Assembly: GCA_009602735.1 (NCBI GenBank)
Contig: WELA01002258.1
Location: 871,140-935,139 of the forward strand
Reading direction: 5' to 3'
From: Mesotaenium endlicherianum
Taxonomy: Eukaryota > Streptophyta > Zygnematophyceae > Zygnematales > Mesotaeniaceae
DNA: 64,000 nt
This document shows, in pieces, positions 1 to 10,842 of this stretch (position 1 is the stretch's first letter; the number at the start of each line of letters is the position of its first letter). The notes under the pieces are model-generated. The model did not search any database. It was not told where the DNA came from and worked only from the letters and a program-made list of their open reading frames with translations. Made by a program: the position numbers and the translations under genes.

Positions 1-570
1 TCATCTTTCGAGAATGCCGTGCTTAGTCACAAAGCTTAGCTGCATGTCGCTTTAGCCTAGCCATGCTCAACTCAAACTCGTAGTCACTCAGCATGCATGC
101 ACACCTCGTGACTGTCGCACGTGGCTGCTTAGCTTCTCAGCTGGCAGTCACGCCTAATCGGCTCATGGCTAAGAACTCCTGAGCGGCGTGTACAAGCAAA
201 TGCCACTTGCTCAAGATTCCCAACCGGGCGGCCGTAATCTATCTTGGCATTGTTGTCATGACCTGGCTTAATCCGCCAGTCGCACAGTACCGGACTTGGT
301 ACCTGCTGGGCGGCTCATCACTGATCCCCAGCTTCTACTCTCGCGGCTGTCTATGCTGTCAAAACCTCCCCCATTCCTGGATGTGGGGCACATTGACATT
401 GACCCCTTGCCAGTGGTCTTGATGCCGACAAAACCGCTGACTGCAACGAAATCAGTCAAGTGGTCGGTGAGTCAGCGTTGACTTTTTGTACCTGGGTGGC
501 CGTAGCTTGCGCTGCGCGTGCGGCACCGTGAAACGGATAATAGTCGCGACACTACTTTGATTATTTAGCT
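1..570. repeat. Dispersed repeat, inverted relative to 25385-25900
   Basis: The segment around 440-560 is recognisably the reverse complement of 25385-25520, sharing blocks such as GTACCTGGGTGGCCGT and TCGGTGAGTCA. The segment around 60-180 matches the reverse complement of about 25760-25870, sharing AGGCGTGA followed by GCTAAG. Similarity is patchy, so this is an old repeat. No protein-coding frame of note lies here. It may be LTR or DNA-transposon terminal sequence, but its ends cannot be fixed from one window. Confidence 0.5.
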
Positions 571-1980
571 CAAAACGCTCAGAACACAACCAAATTGTTC
601 TGATATGTTGTATGCCTAAGGTGGTTGTCAAGAATATTCTGTGAATACATCCTCAAGTTTTAAAGGTCTTGTGAGCACGTAAGTATATTGAAGCGTACAG
701 ATGGTAAAGGAATTTCATTTTGTTCACTCGTATTTGAAACTATACTTTCAAAAGGCACCTGAAGTTGCCCATAGTTTACGTGGAATGTCATGAACAAAGA
801 GGTTTGCTATCGATTGTGGTACTGATGGGTACAGATGAGAATTTGGTATCAGTTGGTATTAACCTCAACCGACAACATACAAAAGGTCAACCAACACGGT
901 TGTAGAGTTAGTTGAACACATCACTCGCCAAGATTTGCTCCTCCGAGTTTGCCCTCTTATTGAGGAAAATGTAGAAAATGTACTTACCAAGTCTATCTTT
1001 GGACCCAGCTTAGCTATGCCTGTCATCATCTGCAGCTCGTTCTTCCAGGCACCATAGATTTTCCTCTTATGCTCTTTCCACAGTTATTGCACCTCCAACT
1101 TCGCTCATCCACCCATCCGCAAGCAATCTTGCGCAAATGATCTTACTCTAGTCTATATCTTCACTCCTCCTCGCCAAAAGGAGCTGGTAGCTTATTACTT
1201 TCAGTCACCTTTAAACTTGGTTTGTCTCAAGATTCCTAGCTTTATCTTTGTCTAATTGTGGTTCCTCCGATACACTCCTCTCAACACGCCCTCCTGCAGA
1301 CGTTGCTCTCATTCCTGCATGATACATCAATCCCCTCTTTTCCACAATGCTTCGAATAGACACTCAGTATTCTCCCACTCCATGCAACTCTGTCCCTTCT
1401 TCTCTGCCACCTCTCCCTCCTGCTCAGCCACAAGCACAGCCACGGACACGATATTTTGTGTCTCTTTGGCTCTTATGAGAGGTCCCTTACCTTCAATAGC
1501 CAAGAAGTTATGGCTACAAATTGAGCTGAGGGTGCAGTTGTCGGGCAGCGTATCGTTGATGCAAAAAAATAGCTTAGCATTAGCTCTTCCTAGAGCCTTC
1601 CCCCTTGTACTCTAAATTCCATGATAAAGTCCAATTTCTTACTTAATGATTGTCCTTAGATGTTTTGGCCCACCTCCGCTCTTGTGAGGCAATGCCGCTA
1701 CAACGAATTTGCATTTACTCCAAACTCCTCTCGAGATGTATATCCTATGTTCTCTTCAGACATCTCTTCCATAATGTACTCCAAAGAAACTTCCAATTTT
1801 CTCAACTCCTGCTCATAGAGCGGACAAGTCCTTTTGGCTAGTTTGCCAAGTGTTTCTCATACTCGATGCGAGCATCAGCTATATACGGCTCCACACTCTC
1901 TTGCATAGTCGAGTTCACATTGATTTGGTATTCCTTACCATAAGGCTCTGCCGCTTCTTCAAAATACTCCTCTCACATCT
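571..1980. other. No supported gene; weak minus-strand coding-like stretches
   Basis: No complete gene is visible. Reading the minus strand at about 1230-1590 gives an open stretch of charged residues (for example VAEQEGEVAEKKGQS), and about 1700-1960 gives another interrupted one (for example RKLEVSLEYIMEEMSEE). These look like eroded coding DNA but match no family I recognise, and both are broken by stops. The plus-strand frame at 1256-1615 has a biased composition and is more likely the shadow of the minus-strand stretch. Confidence 0.25.
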
Positions 1981-2360
1981 ACAATTATTTTTTCCTCTCA
2001 TGCAACCATAACCCAGCCCCGCACAAGCATTCAAGCAAGAGAAAAAAGTAGCCACAAGATAGGCCTGTGGCAGCAGTAAGAAGAGGAACTGAAAATGCCA
2101 CAACAAGGCCCAATTGCAGTACTAAAAGAGCCAAAAACAAGTCCATGAAAAAAGCCCCAATATAGCAAAAAAAAAGAGGAATAGATGCAACCATAGCACA
2201 ACCCCACGCAAGCACTAATAAAAGAGAAAATGAGCCATAACATAGCCCAATAGCAACACCAAAACAACCATAGCAAAATCCCATGGCAGCACCGAAACAT
2301 ACCCGAAAACCAGCACAAAATTACCCAAAAAACAGCACTAAAAGAGCCATGAAGAGGAGA
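1981..2360. repeat. Degenerate A/C-rich short repeats
   Basis: The plus strand repeats variants of AGCACTAAAAGAGCCAT and CCATAGCA every 25-35 bases. The overlapping minus-strand reading frames here (runs of Cys, Leu and Phe) are by-products of this low-complexity composition and are not annotated as genes. Confidence 0.45.
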
Positions 2361-4194
2361 ACAGCACCCTCAAAAGTCCCCTGGATGATGGCATTACCTC
2401 AAAAAGACGCCCTAGCAAGATGATGCTTGTCAAAAATTGTGTCTGACACCACATCTTCAACTCCAAAGACAACTCCTTGCGGAAAAGTGCAAGAGGCTTG
2501 TGGTGGTTGCGGATGTACACAACCACTTGCTTACCTCTGTCCACGAAGTCTTTGATCCAAGCTTCCTTGGTCATGTCTTCTAAGAGAAGATCCATACTAT
2601 GAGCTCTGCACGCAGTCCATGTATTGTGTTGATACTCCACTTCAATGAGTTTGCCTGCAACACATGAAAATGAGCAATAGTAGCAATGAGCATTACGATA
2701 TGACCAATTGCAATCCTGGCATACAGTAATATTTTAAAGCTAAATTGCAGTAATAACCATACTAACAACATGCACAACAGTTGTCACAAGCACTCAAGCA
2801 ATGACTTTATATGCTAAATGTGGCATGGCTAGCAGGCTGTAGTTGTTATAGCAACCTTCAGCTGGCACCTCAAAGTATACAACAGCCAGCGGCTCAAAAT
2901 ATACATCAGGCAACACTTCAAAATATATACCAGCCAGCAACTAAAAATGTATAGCAGCCAGCAACTTGAAAACTAGACCATCCAGCAGCAAACAATATAC
3001 ACCAGGCAGCAGATAGGAATATACAGCAGTCAGCAGCACAAATTATAGAGCACGTAGCAACTACACATATATAGCAACCAACAGCACAAAAAAAAGAGCA
3101 ATCAGCAACCATAAATGTAAAGCAACCACCAGCACAAAGTATAGAGGAGGCAGCAACTAGAAGTGTTTAGCAGCCAGCAGGTGCATACAAAGAGCTCAGA
3201 GTATTGTAAATAAATCGCACCACTATTAACTTTTTGTGGTGCAAAATAGTAAAGCATATTGACATACACAAATAATGAGAATTAAGTAGCAGTACTATAC
3301 CTCCAGCTTTGCACACAATTGTTGAATCATTGCAAACCTGAAGAATGTTGTCAGCACCGAGGTGTTAATGACCTCACAGAAGAAGGAAGCAAGGTAGGCA
3401 GCACTCTTGGTCATTTTCTCAGTATTGACGGCCTTGAGGATTACCTCGCCCTTGGGAGAAGCAGCCATAAAGTTGATAAGGGGCCTATTTGTGTAGTAAG
3501 TCCACCCGTCAGACGTGCCGGTGAATTTGTTGACTCTAGCCCTCTTGATGAAGTTTGCCACTTGCTTATCTGTAACAGCAGCTTCTTTGTCCAACAAAAT
3601 GTTTCTCAAGCGGTTAACCTTAGGAGGCATGTATACAGGACTAGCCTTCACGATAACTCTAATGCTTCTAAATAAAATAAGCTATTGGCAACATTGAACG
3701 CCAATGCAATGTCAAAGAAAATCTTGCTATGGCTTGATCAGCAAATTCTTTATGATTGATGTTGATAGCAGCCTCCATAATAGTTTGACTACCACCCTGA
3801 CTCAATACACCTGATGCATTGCCATGCTTATCACCTACGACACCAAGAATATGGCAGATTTGTGGCGCAACTCCCTGATGCAGCGCTACTCATCTTTGTG
3901 CTTCTGCTTCAGAATCTTCGTCACATCATTTTCAAGCACAACCCTAGCCATGTGGTCAGCGACATCTTGGTTCACCTTGGGGCATATTGCGATGCCTCAA
4001 TCCCTAATCTGAAACAAATGCAGGCGGACTCTAGTGCATGCTTGAGACGTCTCAAAATTACAGAACCTGCATCGTACTCTGCTGTGCTTAGAACCCATAG
4101 AGTGAGGTATCAAGGTAACATACTGCCACTCTGAGCGCTCCCCATTAGAGAACGCGGATGCGCAATGTTTCCCTAACAAAAAACAGACAGGCAC
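2338..4194 (-). pseudogene. Decayed hAT-type transposase (BED finger + DUF659)
   Basis: Three pieces lie in order on the minus strand. About 4140-3900 reads as a BED-type zinc finger (RCRFCNFETSQACTRVRLHL), interrupted by a TGA inside the finger. 3651-3295 reads as the DUF659 core (GTSDGWTYYTNRPLINFMAA, then SPKGEVILKAVNTEKMTKSA). 2640-2338 continues with the typical CRAHSMDLLLEDMTKEAWIK and QVVVYIRNHHKPLALFR motifs. Between the finger and the core a residual frame resembles FADQAIARF, with frame slips and TAG stops. Low-complexity DNA separates the second and third pieces. In plants this arrangement is found in hAT-related transposases and genes derived from them. The stops, slips and missing C-terminal dimerisation region indicate a dead copy. 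Family assignment is from recalled motif similarity; terminal inverted repeats were not found. Confidence 0.72.
2870..3190. repeat. Degenerate ~25-bp minisatellite
   Basis: About a dozen imperfect copies of a unit resembling TATACAGCAGCCAGCAACTCAAAA succeed each other every 24-26 bases. The array sits inside the hAT-like relic, between its DUF659 core and its downstream block. Confidence 0.65.
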
Positions 4195-5560
4195 TCACTC
4201 TCCACAAATGAAAACACACAAAAAATACCCGACAGCAATAAATAAACGAAAGTGAGCTAGAGAACTATGAGACAACAATAAATAGGAAGCGGCAGTATAG
4301 TAAAACAGCCAAGGCAATGAATAAAAAGCCTGAATAGTGGCTCTTCATTTTCCTGTGAGTCCATAAAGAGGGAGTCCCCACGGTCGGCCATTATCACAAA
4401 TGCCCTAACTTAAAATACTAAGAAAATATTGAGCAACATTGGCAGTAATGGAGGTTGTCTAAGAAATTATGAATGCATTCAGCTACAACAATGTAAACTT
4501 GTAGCAATGAAGCATCTGGTGACGAAGCTGGTGCTACTTAATCTGAAGCGTTATTGTGTAGCACATCGACGCCGGTCATCGTAAGGTGATCCCAAATCTT
4601 GACAAGCTTACGCGTTAAAACTTTACGGTTTGCCTGTCAGCCACTTTTCGCGTAATCAACGATGACTGGACATGTTTTCACATTTTCTTTGGTCAGGTTG
4701 TCAGAGCAAACAAATGTTTTACTTCTAACACGCGTGATCAGTTTATTTACCGTTTTCTTTGCCGCCAAATGTATTTAGCACGTTATGCGCCAATGGTACA
4801 CATAGTACGTGTGTACGTTCGTGTTATACGTATACGCCAAAAAAATGTATCCCATAACTAGGTCCACGCGTGCTCTAGTACTTATCGCTAAAGTGCTTTT
4901 CTTCCTTGTTGTATCTTCCTGTTCACCTCTTCTAGCACCTGAATGTTAAGTAAGAGCAGGTGGAGTGAGGTGGAGCCACGGAGCAGAGAGGAGCAGGCCT
5001 CTCAATTTGAGGAAATCGTTGGAGTCTAGACATCCTTTTAATTTGAACGGAGTTTGAAATTGGCAAATAATATCAAAGTAATATGAAATCGAGAGATTTG
5101 GCTGGGCTGAGAGCAGTCGGAAGTGTTTACTGAGAAGACCTACTTTGGGCCACCTTGGACCACCACCAAGTTACAACATACAACCACTCAACCAATCAAA
5201 CATATTATATATATCTTCTCTCCCGATTATCACCCACCCCACTCTACACGTCTGACAACAACGTCAACGCGTATAGACTAGTGTTGACTTTTGACCACAA
5301 CAAGTCTATCTTGGTCACTGCCAAGCAATGTCATGTTAGTCAACCGAGTCAATTGTTGTACCCGTTTGTAATAAGTTGTAGCACTTTGTCGGGTTGCTTT
5401 TCACAACTCTGGACTTGCGAGTCTTCACTTCCAACTCCCGAGACCCGAGCACTCCAACAAGGGTCCTAGTGTTAGATACACAAATAGATGCAATACTTCG
5501 TGACATGTACATTTTGTATCACACGTAAAGAAACATCAATTGACAAAAAGCCTACTTATG
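4195..5560. other. Intergenic DNA without a recognised gene
   Basis: I see no conserved coding sequence, RNA gene or transposon terminus. The reading frame at 5155-5469 on the plus strand has no recognisable motif. The composition is AT-rich with scattered CGTAT/ATACG motifs near 4800-4850. Confidence 0.4.
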
Positions 5561-5562
5561 GG

Positions 5563-6480
5563 ATACTCGCGTATTGGTTCGTGAGCGACGAATTACACTA
5601 CGTATTTTGACATATTTTCATAATACGCAAAATATGCGTCCCCACAAATTAAAAATGAATCTTTGGCAATTGGATAATATAACAAAGGGATTTTTAACTT
5701 TCACCACCTTCATATCATAGAAAATTGAGTCCTCTTCCATTTGCGACCAATTGCGCTTGAAGTTTTATAGCACTTTTGAAAGTTGCAAGCCCTGCCAATT
5801 TTGCGAGAATTTTCAAAAAATGGATTACACACGTATTTCCTTTTTTCACACGTATTTTTGCAACAAGTATTCGTTTGACGTATTCTCCAAGTACGTACTC
5901 CATAACTGGGACAAAAAGTCAACATTGCTGACAGATAGACATTTCTAGATAAGTTTCCCAACGACTGCAGGCGTTGTTGCCCATTTGGGAATCCTTGCTA
6001 TGCGCTATTGAACGAATTAATTCCGATCCAAAAAAAGAACTACTAAGCCTAGTTGTGGAATACTTGCGTATTGGTCCATGAGCACCAAGTTATACCACAC
6101 ATTTTCACGTATTCTGAAAAAACCAAAAAACGACGCCCAAAAAACGTGAAAAGGAAATATTGACAAGTATAAAATGTTGATATCATTTTTTTTCTTTTAG
6201 CACTTTTTGCTTGTAACAAATTGAATCTTCTACCATCCGCAACCAAACGCTCGAAGTTTCAAAGTATTGTGGAACTTATGAAGTTTTCTATCTTTTCCAA
6301 GAATCTTGGAAAATAGAAATACTCGCGTATTTTCATATTTTACACGTATAACTCTAGTACGTATTTGTTATACCAATACCACGTATTCGTTTTCCATAAC
6401 CAGGCTACTAAGGTCCAACAAAAGTTTGAATTCATTCCTTATTTTCGGTAATTAACATTTTCTGGACACATTGTGTTATT
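5563..6480. repeat. Diverged ~495-bp tandem duplication
   Basis: Two adjacent copies share order and content. TACTCGCGTATTGGT at about 5565 pairs with TACTTGCGTATTGGT at about 6060. ATTGAGTCCTCTTCCAT at about 5725 pairs with ATTGAATCTTCTACCAT at about 6220. CCATAACTGG near 5900 pairs with CCATAACCAGG near 6397. The offset is 493-500 bases throughout. Both copies are rich in CGTATT/ACACGTAT words. No coding function is evident. Confidence 0.65.
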
Positions 6481-7259
6481 TGCATTTTGTCATTTTTTCA
6501 ATCTTATCAAGACAACAACGCTGGTGGAGGCACTTTCCTATGAGCCACCATCCTTCCAGTGAATGGAGTGAAGTTACATTCTTCTCTGCTAATTTCTCTC
6601 TCAATTTCTTTGTCCTCTTAGACGCCTCTTGGGATGCCAATTATTACTCAAAGCTAGGAATACCATAATTACGTGATGCAGAAGCTCTGGCAACCCAAGC
6701 CCATTAAAAAAATGGCAAACAAAAAGAAGATCCAGATCTTGCCATGCTCCCATCTGATCTCCTCTCAAATCTGCACCATATAACAAGCCCATCATTAGGA
6801 GTCGATAGCAAAACAAGTCAAATTGCAACGTTTGCAAACTATTGTAGATGCCCACTGCCGAGTCTGTGGGGGTTGCAGCGAAGTAGTTTTGGCTAATGGG
6901 GATCTTAACTGCCGCATTATGATCTTGTGGCTAGTCAAAAGGAAAAGGCACTGCTTGAGCTAGAAAGAACAAACTTCAGAAAATTGTGGGTCTTGGTGTG
7001 AGATTTGCAGTTAATTGAGTAGCCTTTGGATGTCCAAGTGGGCCAGTCAATCTGCGTGTTAGTACAACCAGTTCTAACGCGGGTTTAGGGTTTAGTCAAG
7101 GGGTCTAATGGGCGCATTAATCGCGAGAACATGAAGAATGGTGCTCCATGCCACTTGCCTAATATTTGTAACATTCATTGCTAGCCACAATGCTTGCTAA
7201 CCACCCCTACAAGACCTATGGTTCCATTTACCGCCGCGCTTCTATGCTGCCTGTGACCG

Positions 7260-7799
7260 ATGCAACGCGGGTTGGCATTTGGTCTGTTCATCTCCTCCTT
7301 TGTCACAAGTTCCCGAGGGGGCTTGGTTCAGTCCCTCCTCCTAACCATCTCGTCAGCCAAGGACCCTTTTATTGCTCCTTCCCTTTGTTTGTGTTTTTTC
7401 CTTAGTGGTTTCATTGTTTGTGCAGGTCCTCCCTCCCTTTCCTGGTAAAAACAGTCCCTGCTCGCCGACTCGTTAGGTCTACCCCCGCCGTTACTCACCG
7501 CCGCGATAGCTGACGCCTTCCGAGTGGACTTCTTGGAGACAAATAGTGCCCCCACCGAATTTCCTATTGTGGACGGCCGTCTGTCGCCTATTTTGTCGTT
7601 CATTTGTCCTTCCACGGAGATCTATCCCGTCTCCGTTTGTCACATCTACCACAAGGAGTACCTCCCGCCTGGTAGTTTCTCTTTTGTCGTCCCTGACGGC
7701 CCTCTCCTTGCTGTCCGGCATTCAGCTTCTGCCTCGACCCCTTACCTTCAGCTGGACGGGGATTTTCCTAGCTTGATATTTGTACTGCATAGCTTTTAG
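7260..7799 (+). CDS. Unrecognised reading frame, possibly an exon or gene relic
   Basis: One frame is open from 7260 to 7799 except for a single TAA at 7446-7448. The part after the stop (7449-7799, 116 codons) has a balanced composition: [20 protein letters not shown], then [20 protein letters not shown], then [20 protein letters not shown] do not recognise a domain. It could be a terminal exon of an unrelated gene, a transposon fragment, or chance. No convincing start codon context or splice site was chosen. Confidence 0.25.
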
Positions 7800-8650
7800 C
7801 TGCCAAGTAGTGCCCAGTTCAGATTTCCGCATATTTTCACATTTACAGCTTATAAGCTGTGGGTTTTTCCCCCTATAAGGGGAAATTTTACCCAAGCACG
7901 TAGGTTAGTCATTCAATGCCTAGTTTGGGAGTAGTCCCCTCCCTAGGTCACTTCCTTGTTGTGAGAATCTCCATAGCATGCCAAGCTATGGACTCTTGCA
8001 CGTATATTTCATGCCATCTATCCAAGTTCCTCAATCTGTCCTGCTTATGTCATATAGGATATTACCACATCAACAGTAAGGTAGATTCTTTTTTGTTTCT
8101 TGGATGACAACACCTTCGCAACTTTATACTTTCAGCTGTTGAAGTCGCAATATCACCGCAAAATACCCACGTGCATGAGAAGCAGAAGCAACTTGTACAC
8201 ATGTCAGGTTGATAATTCATATACATTACATTAAAGCTATGCTCTGCAATACATACTTATGTGGCATAACCTATCGTTGTCAGATGACTACTTGCCCAAG
8301 AGAACCTTACATGAGCTTCGTGAGCTGAGTCTCTTCAAAAAAGCCACGGCAAGTACAACTCTAACCAAGCACACCACATCGGCTGCAGATTGCAACGTGG
8401 CCTTGTGGTGGTGGCCTGCTCAAGTGTGACTTGGCCTCGAGCAGCAAGGGAAGTTTGTGCCCATTGCGCACATGCAGCTTACTAGAACAACACTGGTTGG
8501 ATCTATGCTCTGGTGTGCAATCCTCATCTAGAAGCGACGACACCAATATAAATAGTACGGAGCGCCAATATTATTGGTCGCACCTCTTACCTGTGGCAGC
8601 CAGACCTAAATATTAAGGAAGAGGTATCTGGAAGTGGTATATTTTGGAAC
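7800..8650. other. Intergenic; 3' flank of the receptor kinase gene
   Basis: The receptor kinase reading frame ends at 8651 on the minus strand, so about 8650-8350 probably holds its 3' untranslated region. No other supported feature is seen. Confidence 0.4.
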
Positions 8651-10842
8651 TTATCGAGGCGTAACTTCAGAAACAAATGGGACACTGATGGCAGAAGTGC
8701 CTTCGGAGCCGAGCATTGGTGCCTCAGGACCCATGCTGCCGCTGGAGGGGTGGAAAGCAAGCCCTGAGGAGGGCAGCCCTGTGGAGCCGCCTGCTCTTCG
8801 TATGAGCGGCTCCGAAGAATCCATATATTGCAGGTGGGCCTCACCGCTCCCTATCTCTTCCAGGCGGGTGGCCACCTGTGCCATGGATGGCCGATCAGCA
8901 GCGCCCAACTTGACGCAGTCGAATGCCAGCTCTATGACGTGTGCAAGCGCCTGCTCCGAGAACTCCCCAATCGTGGGATCGATCACAGAAGTCCAGGCCA
9001 AAGTGGAGAGCTTCCACTTGACCTGCGCCCACATCATTAGATTACGGTGCGCCGTTACAGCCTCCGGCCAGTGCTTCACGGACCAACATATCTGGCAGGA
9101 AGCAACCCAGGCGGGCGTATACACAAGAAGGTCAGACGCTTACCCAAGCTATCAACGATTTGGTCTCCTCTGGGTTTTCCAGGTCCTTCCAAGTGGGGCG
9201 CTTCCCGGTGCACAGTTCCAACAGCACCACTCCAAAGCTGCGGTGAGCATGGCACACAGGCAGCTAGTCAGTGCAATCGATTTCATGTGATGGCTTTGTA
9301 GTGCCCACAGGCCAAGCGCAATCATACAGATGCTAAAATAATCCACATTCTCAATGACTCCCCTCTACTCTGCTTACTGCAGCTCATGTACTTGGTAAAA
9401 AGGACCCGTATGAGCGAAAAAGGCCAGTAGGGACACACCTATAAACATCGCTCTTGGGCGTGAGTTGGAAGGTGGAAAAATATTCGGGGTCCATGTAGCC
9501 GCGCGTGCCCGCCAGCTGTGCCGTGCTCAGTTTGTCCACTCCATTGCCCACCCGCTTCAGCAGCCCAAAGTCTGCCACCTTGGCCTGCACCGTGCACGCA
9601 CAACAGCAGCGCCGCAAGGGCCACGACTGAGTACGTTGGCTACCACAAGGTCGTGCACAAGCAAGGGGTGCGGCAGTCAACAGCAGCTAGGTGGTGGGGG
9701 TGGGCATGGGCACTTGGAGCTTGGCATCCAGCAGGATGTTCTCGGCCTTGACGTCGCGGTGGATGATGGCTTCCTTGGCATTGTTGGCAAACGAGTGCAG
9801 GTAGCTCAGCCCGCGCGCCGCCCCCACAGCAATTATTAGCCTCTGCTCAAACGTCAGCGGCTGCCTCCCGCTACCTGGCAGCACACAGATGCACGTGCAA
9901 CTCGCTTGCTCAGATCAGCCAGCCAGTCAGTCAGTCAGTCCGCCGGCCAGAGTGCCGGCCCCTCGACTAAGTCCCTTGCTTCCCCCCCTCCAAGAGGACA
10001 AAAGTGGGAGAAAGAGGGGCGGCACCTTGCTTGGGGTGCAGCCAGTCATCCACGGTGGCGTTGGGCATGAACTCGTACACAAAGATCTGCTCGCCCTTGT
10101 CGGTGCAGAAGCCCAGCAGCACCACCACGTTCACGTGGTTCAGCTGCGATATCAGATCCACCTGCAGNCCCTCGCAGTACCTACATGCCGTAAAGTGTGC
10201 AGATGGGCACGGGCACGGGCACGGCTTTATCCAATCACCCCAGCCCTGCCTGGCTACAACTACTTACTGTCAGGTACGTGTTCTGCAACGCGATCCCAAA
10301 AGCAGGCCCATATTTGCGACACTCGGCGTATGCATTGCCGCGTCACGCACCTCCTCGGCAAAGTCCTTGAAGCCCTGCTGGGTGGCCTTGTTGGCGCGCT
10401 TCACGGCCCACAACTTGTCATTGGGGCCCTGCCCCTTGTACACCGTGGCAAACCCGCCCGCGCCCATGCTGTTGGCGTCGCTGAAGTTGTCTGTTGCCTT
10501 CTCCAGCTCCGCCAGTGGGATGTACTGCACCCCCCCCGCCTTGAGCTTGCTCAGCAGCTCCTGCCCCTCTGCACACCACCCGCATCCCACACAATTCCCT
10601 CTCGCCTCAGATACGCCCCTCCTTGCCCCTTCTCACTACCTCGGAGGCCAGGTGGCGGAAGGAGGCCCAGGGTTTGCAGACGCAAGATAGCATGTGTGCA
10701 CACCCACCTAGGTCCAGAGGGCCCTGCTGATTGTAGCGCCGGCGGCCCCACACAATGGCCGCCAGCAGCAGCACAGCTGCCAGCACACACGCTCCCACAG
10801 CTGTGCCGGCAATCGCTCCGGTCGAGAAGCCCTTGGACGCCG
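8651..10842 (-). other. Transmembrane segment and kinase domain of the receptor kinase
   Basis: Exon 10842-10708 encodes a helix ([20 protein letters not shown]) followed by a basic stop-transfer GRRR. Kinase exons are 10568-10351, 10161-10026, 9874-9714, 9584-9439, 9237-9144 and 9022-8651. All core elements are present: glycine loop [11 protein letters not shown], lysine in WAVKRA, HRD loop [13 protein letters not shown] with its Arg (RD kinase), DFG in VADFGLLKR, activation segment [26 protein letters not shown], and RPSMAQV near the end of the C-lobe. The domain should be catalytically competent. A Ser/Gly/Pro-rich tail follows. It belongs to the plant RLK/Pelle group by these motifs. Confidence 0.92.
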
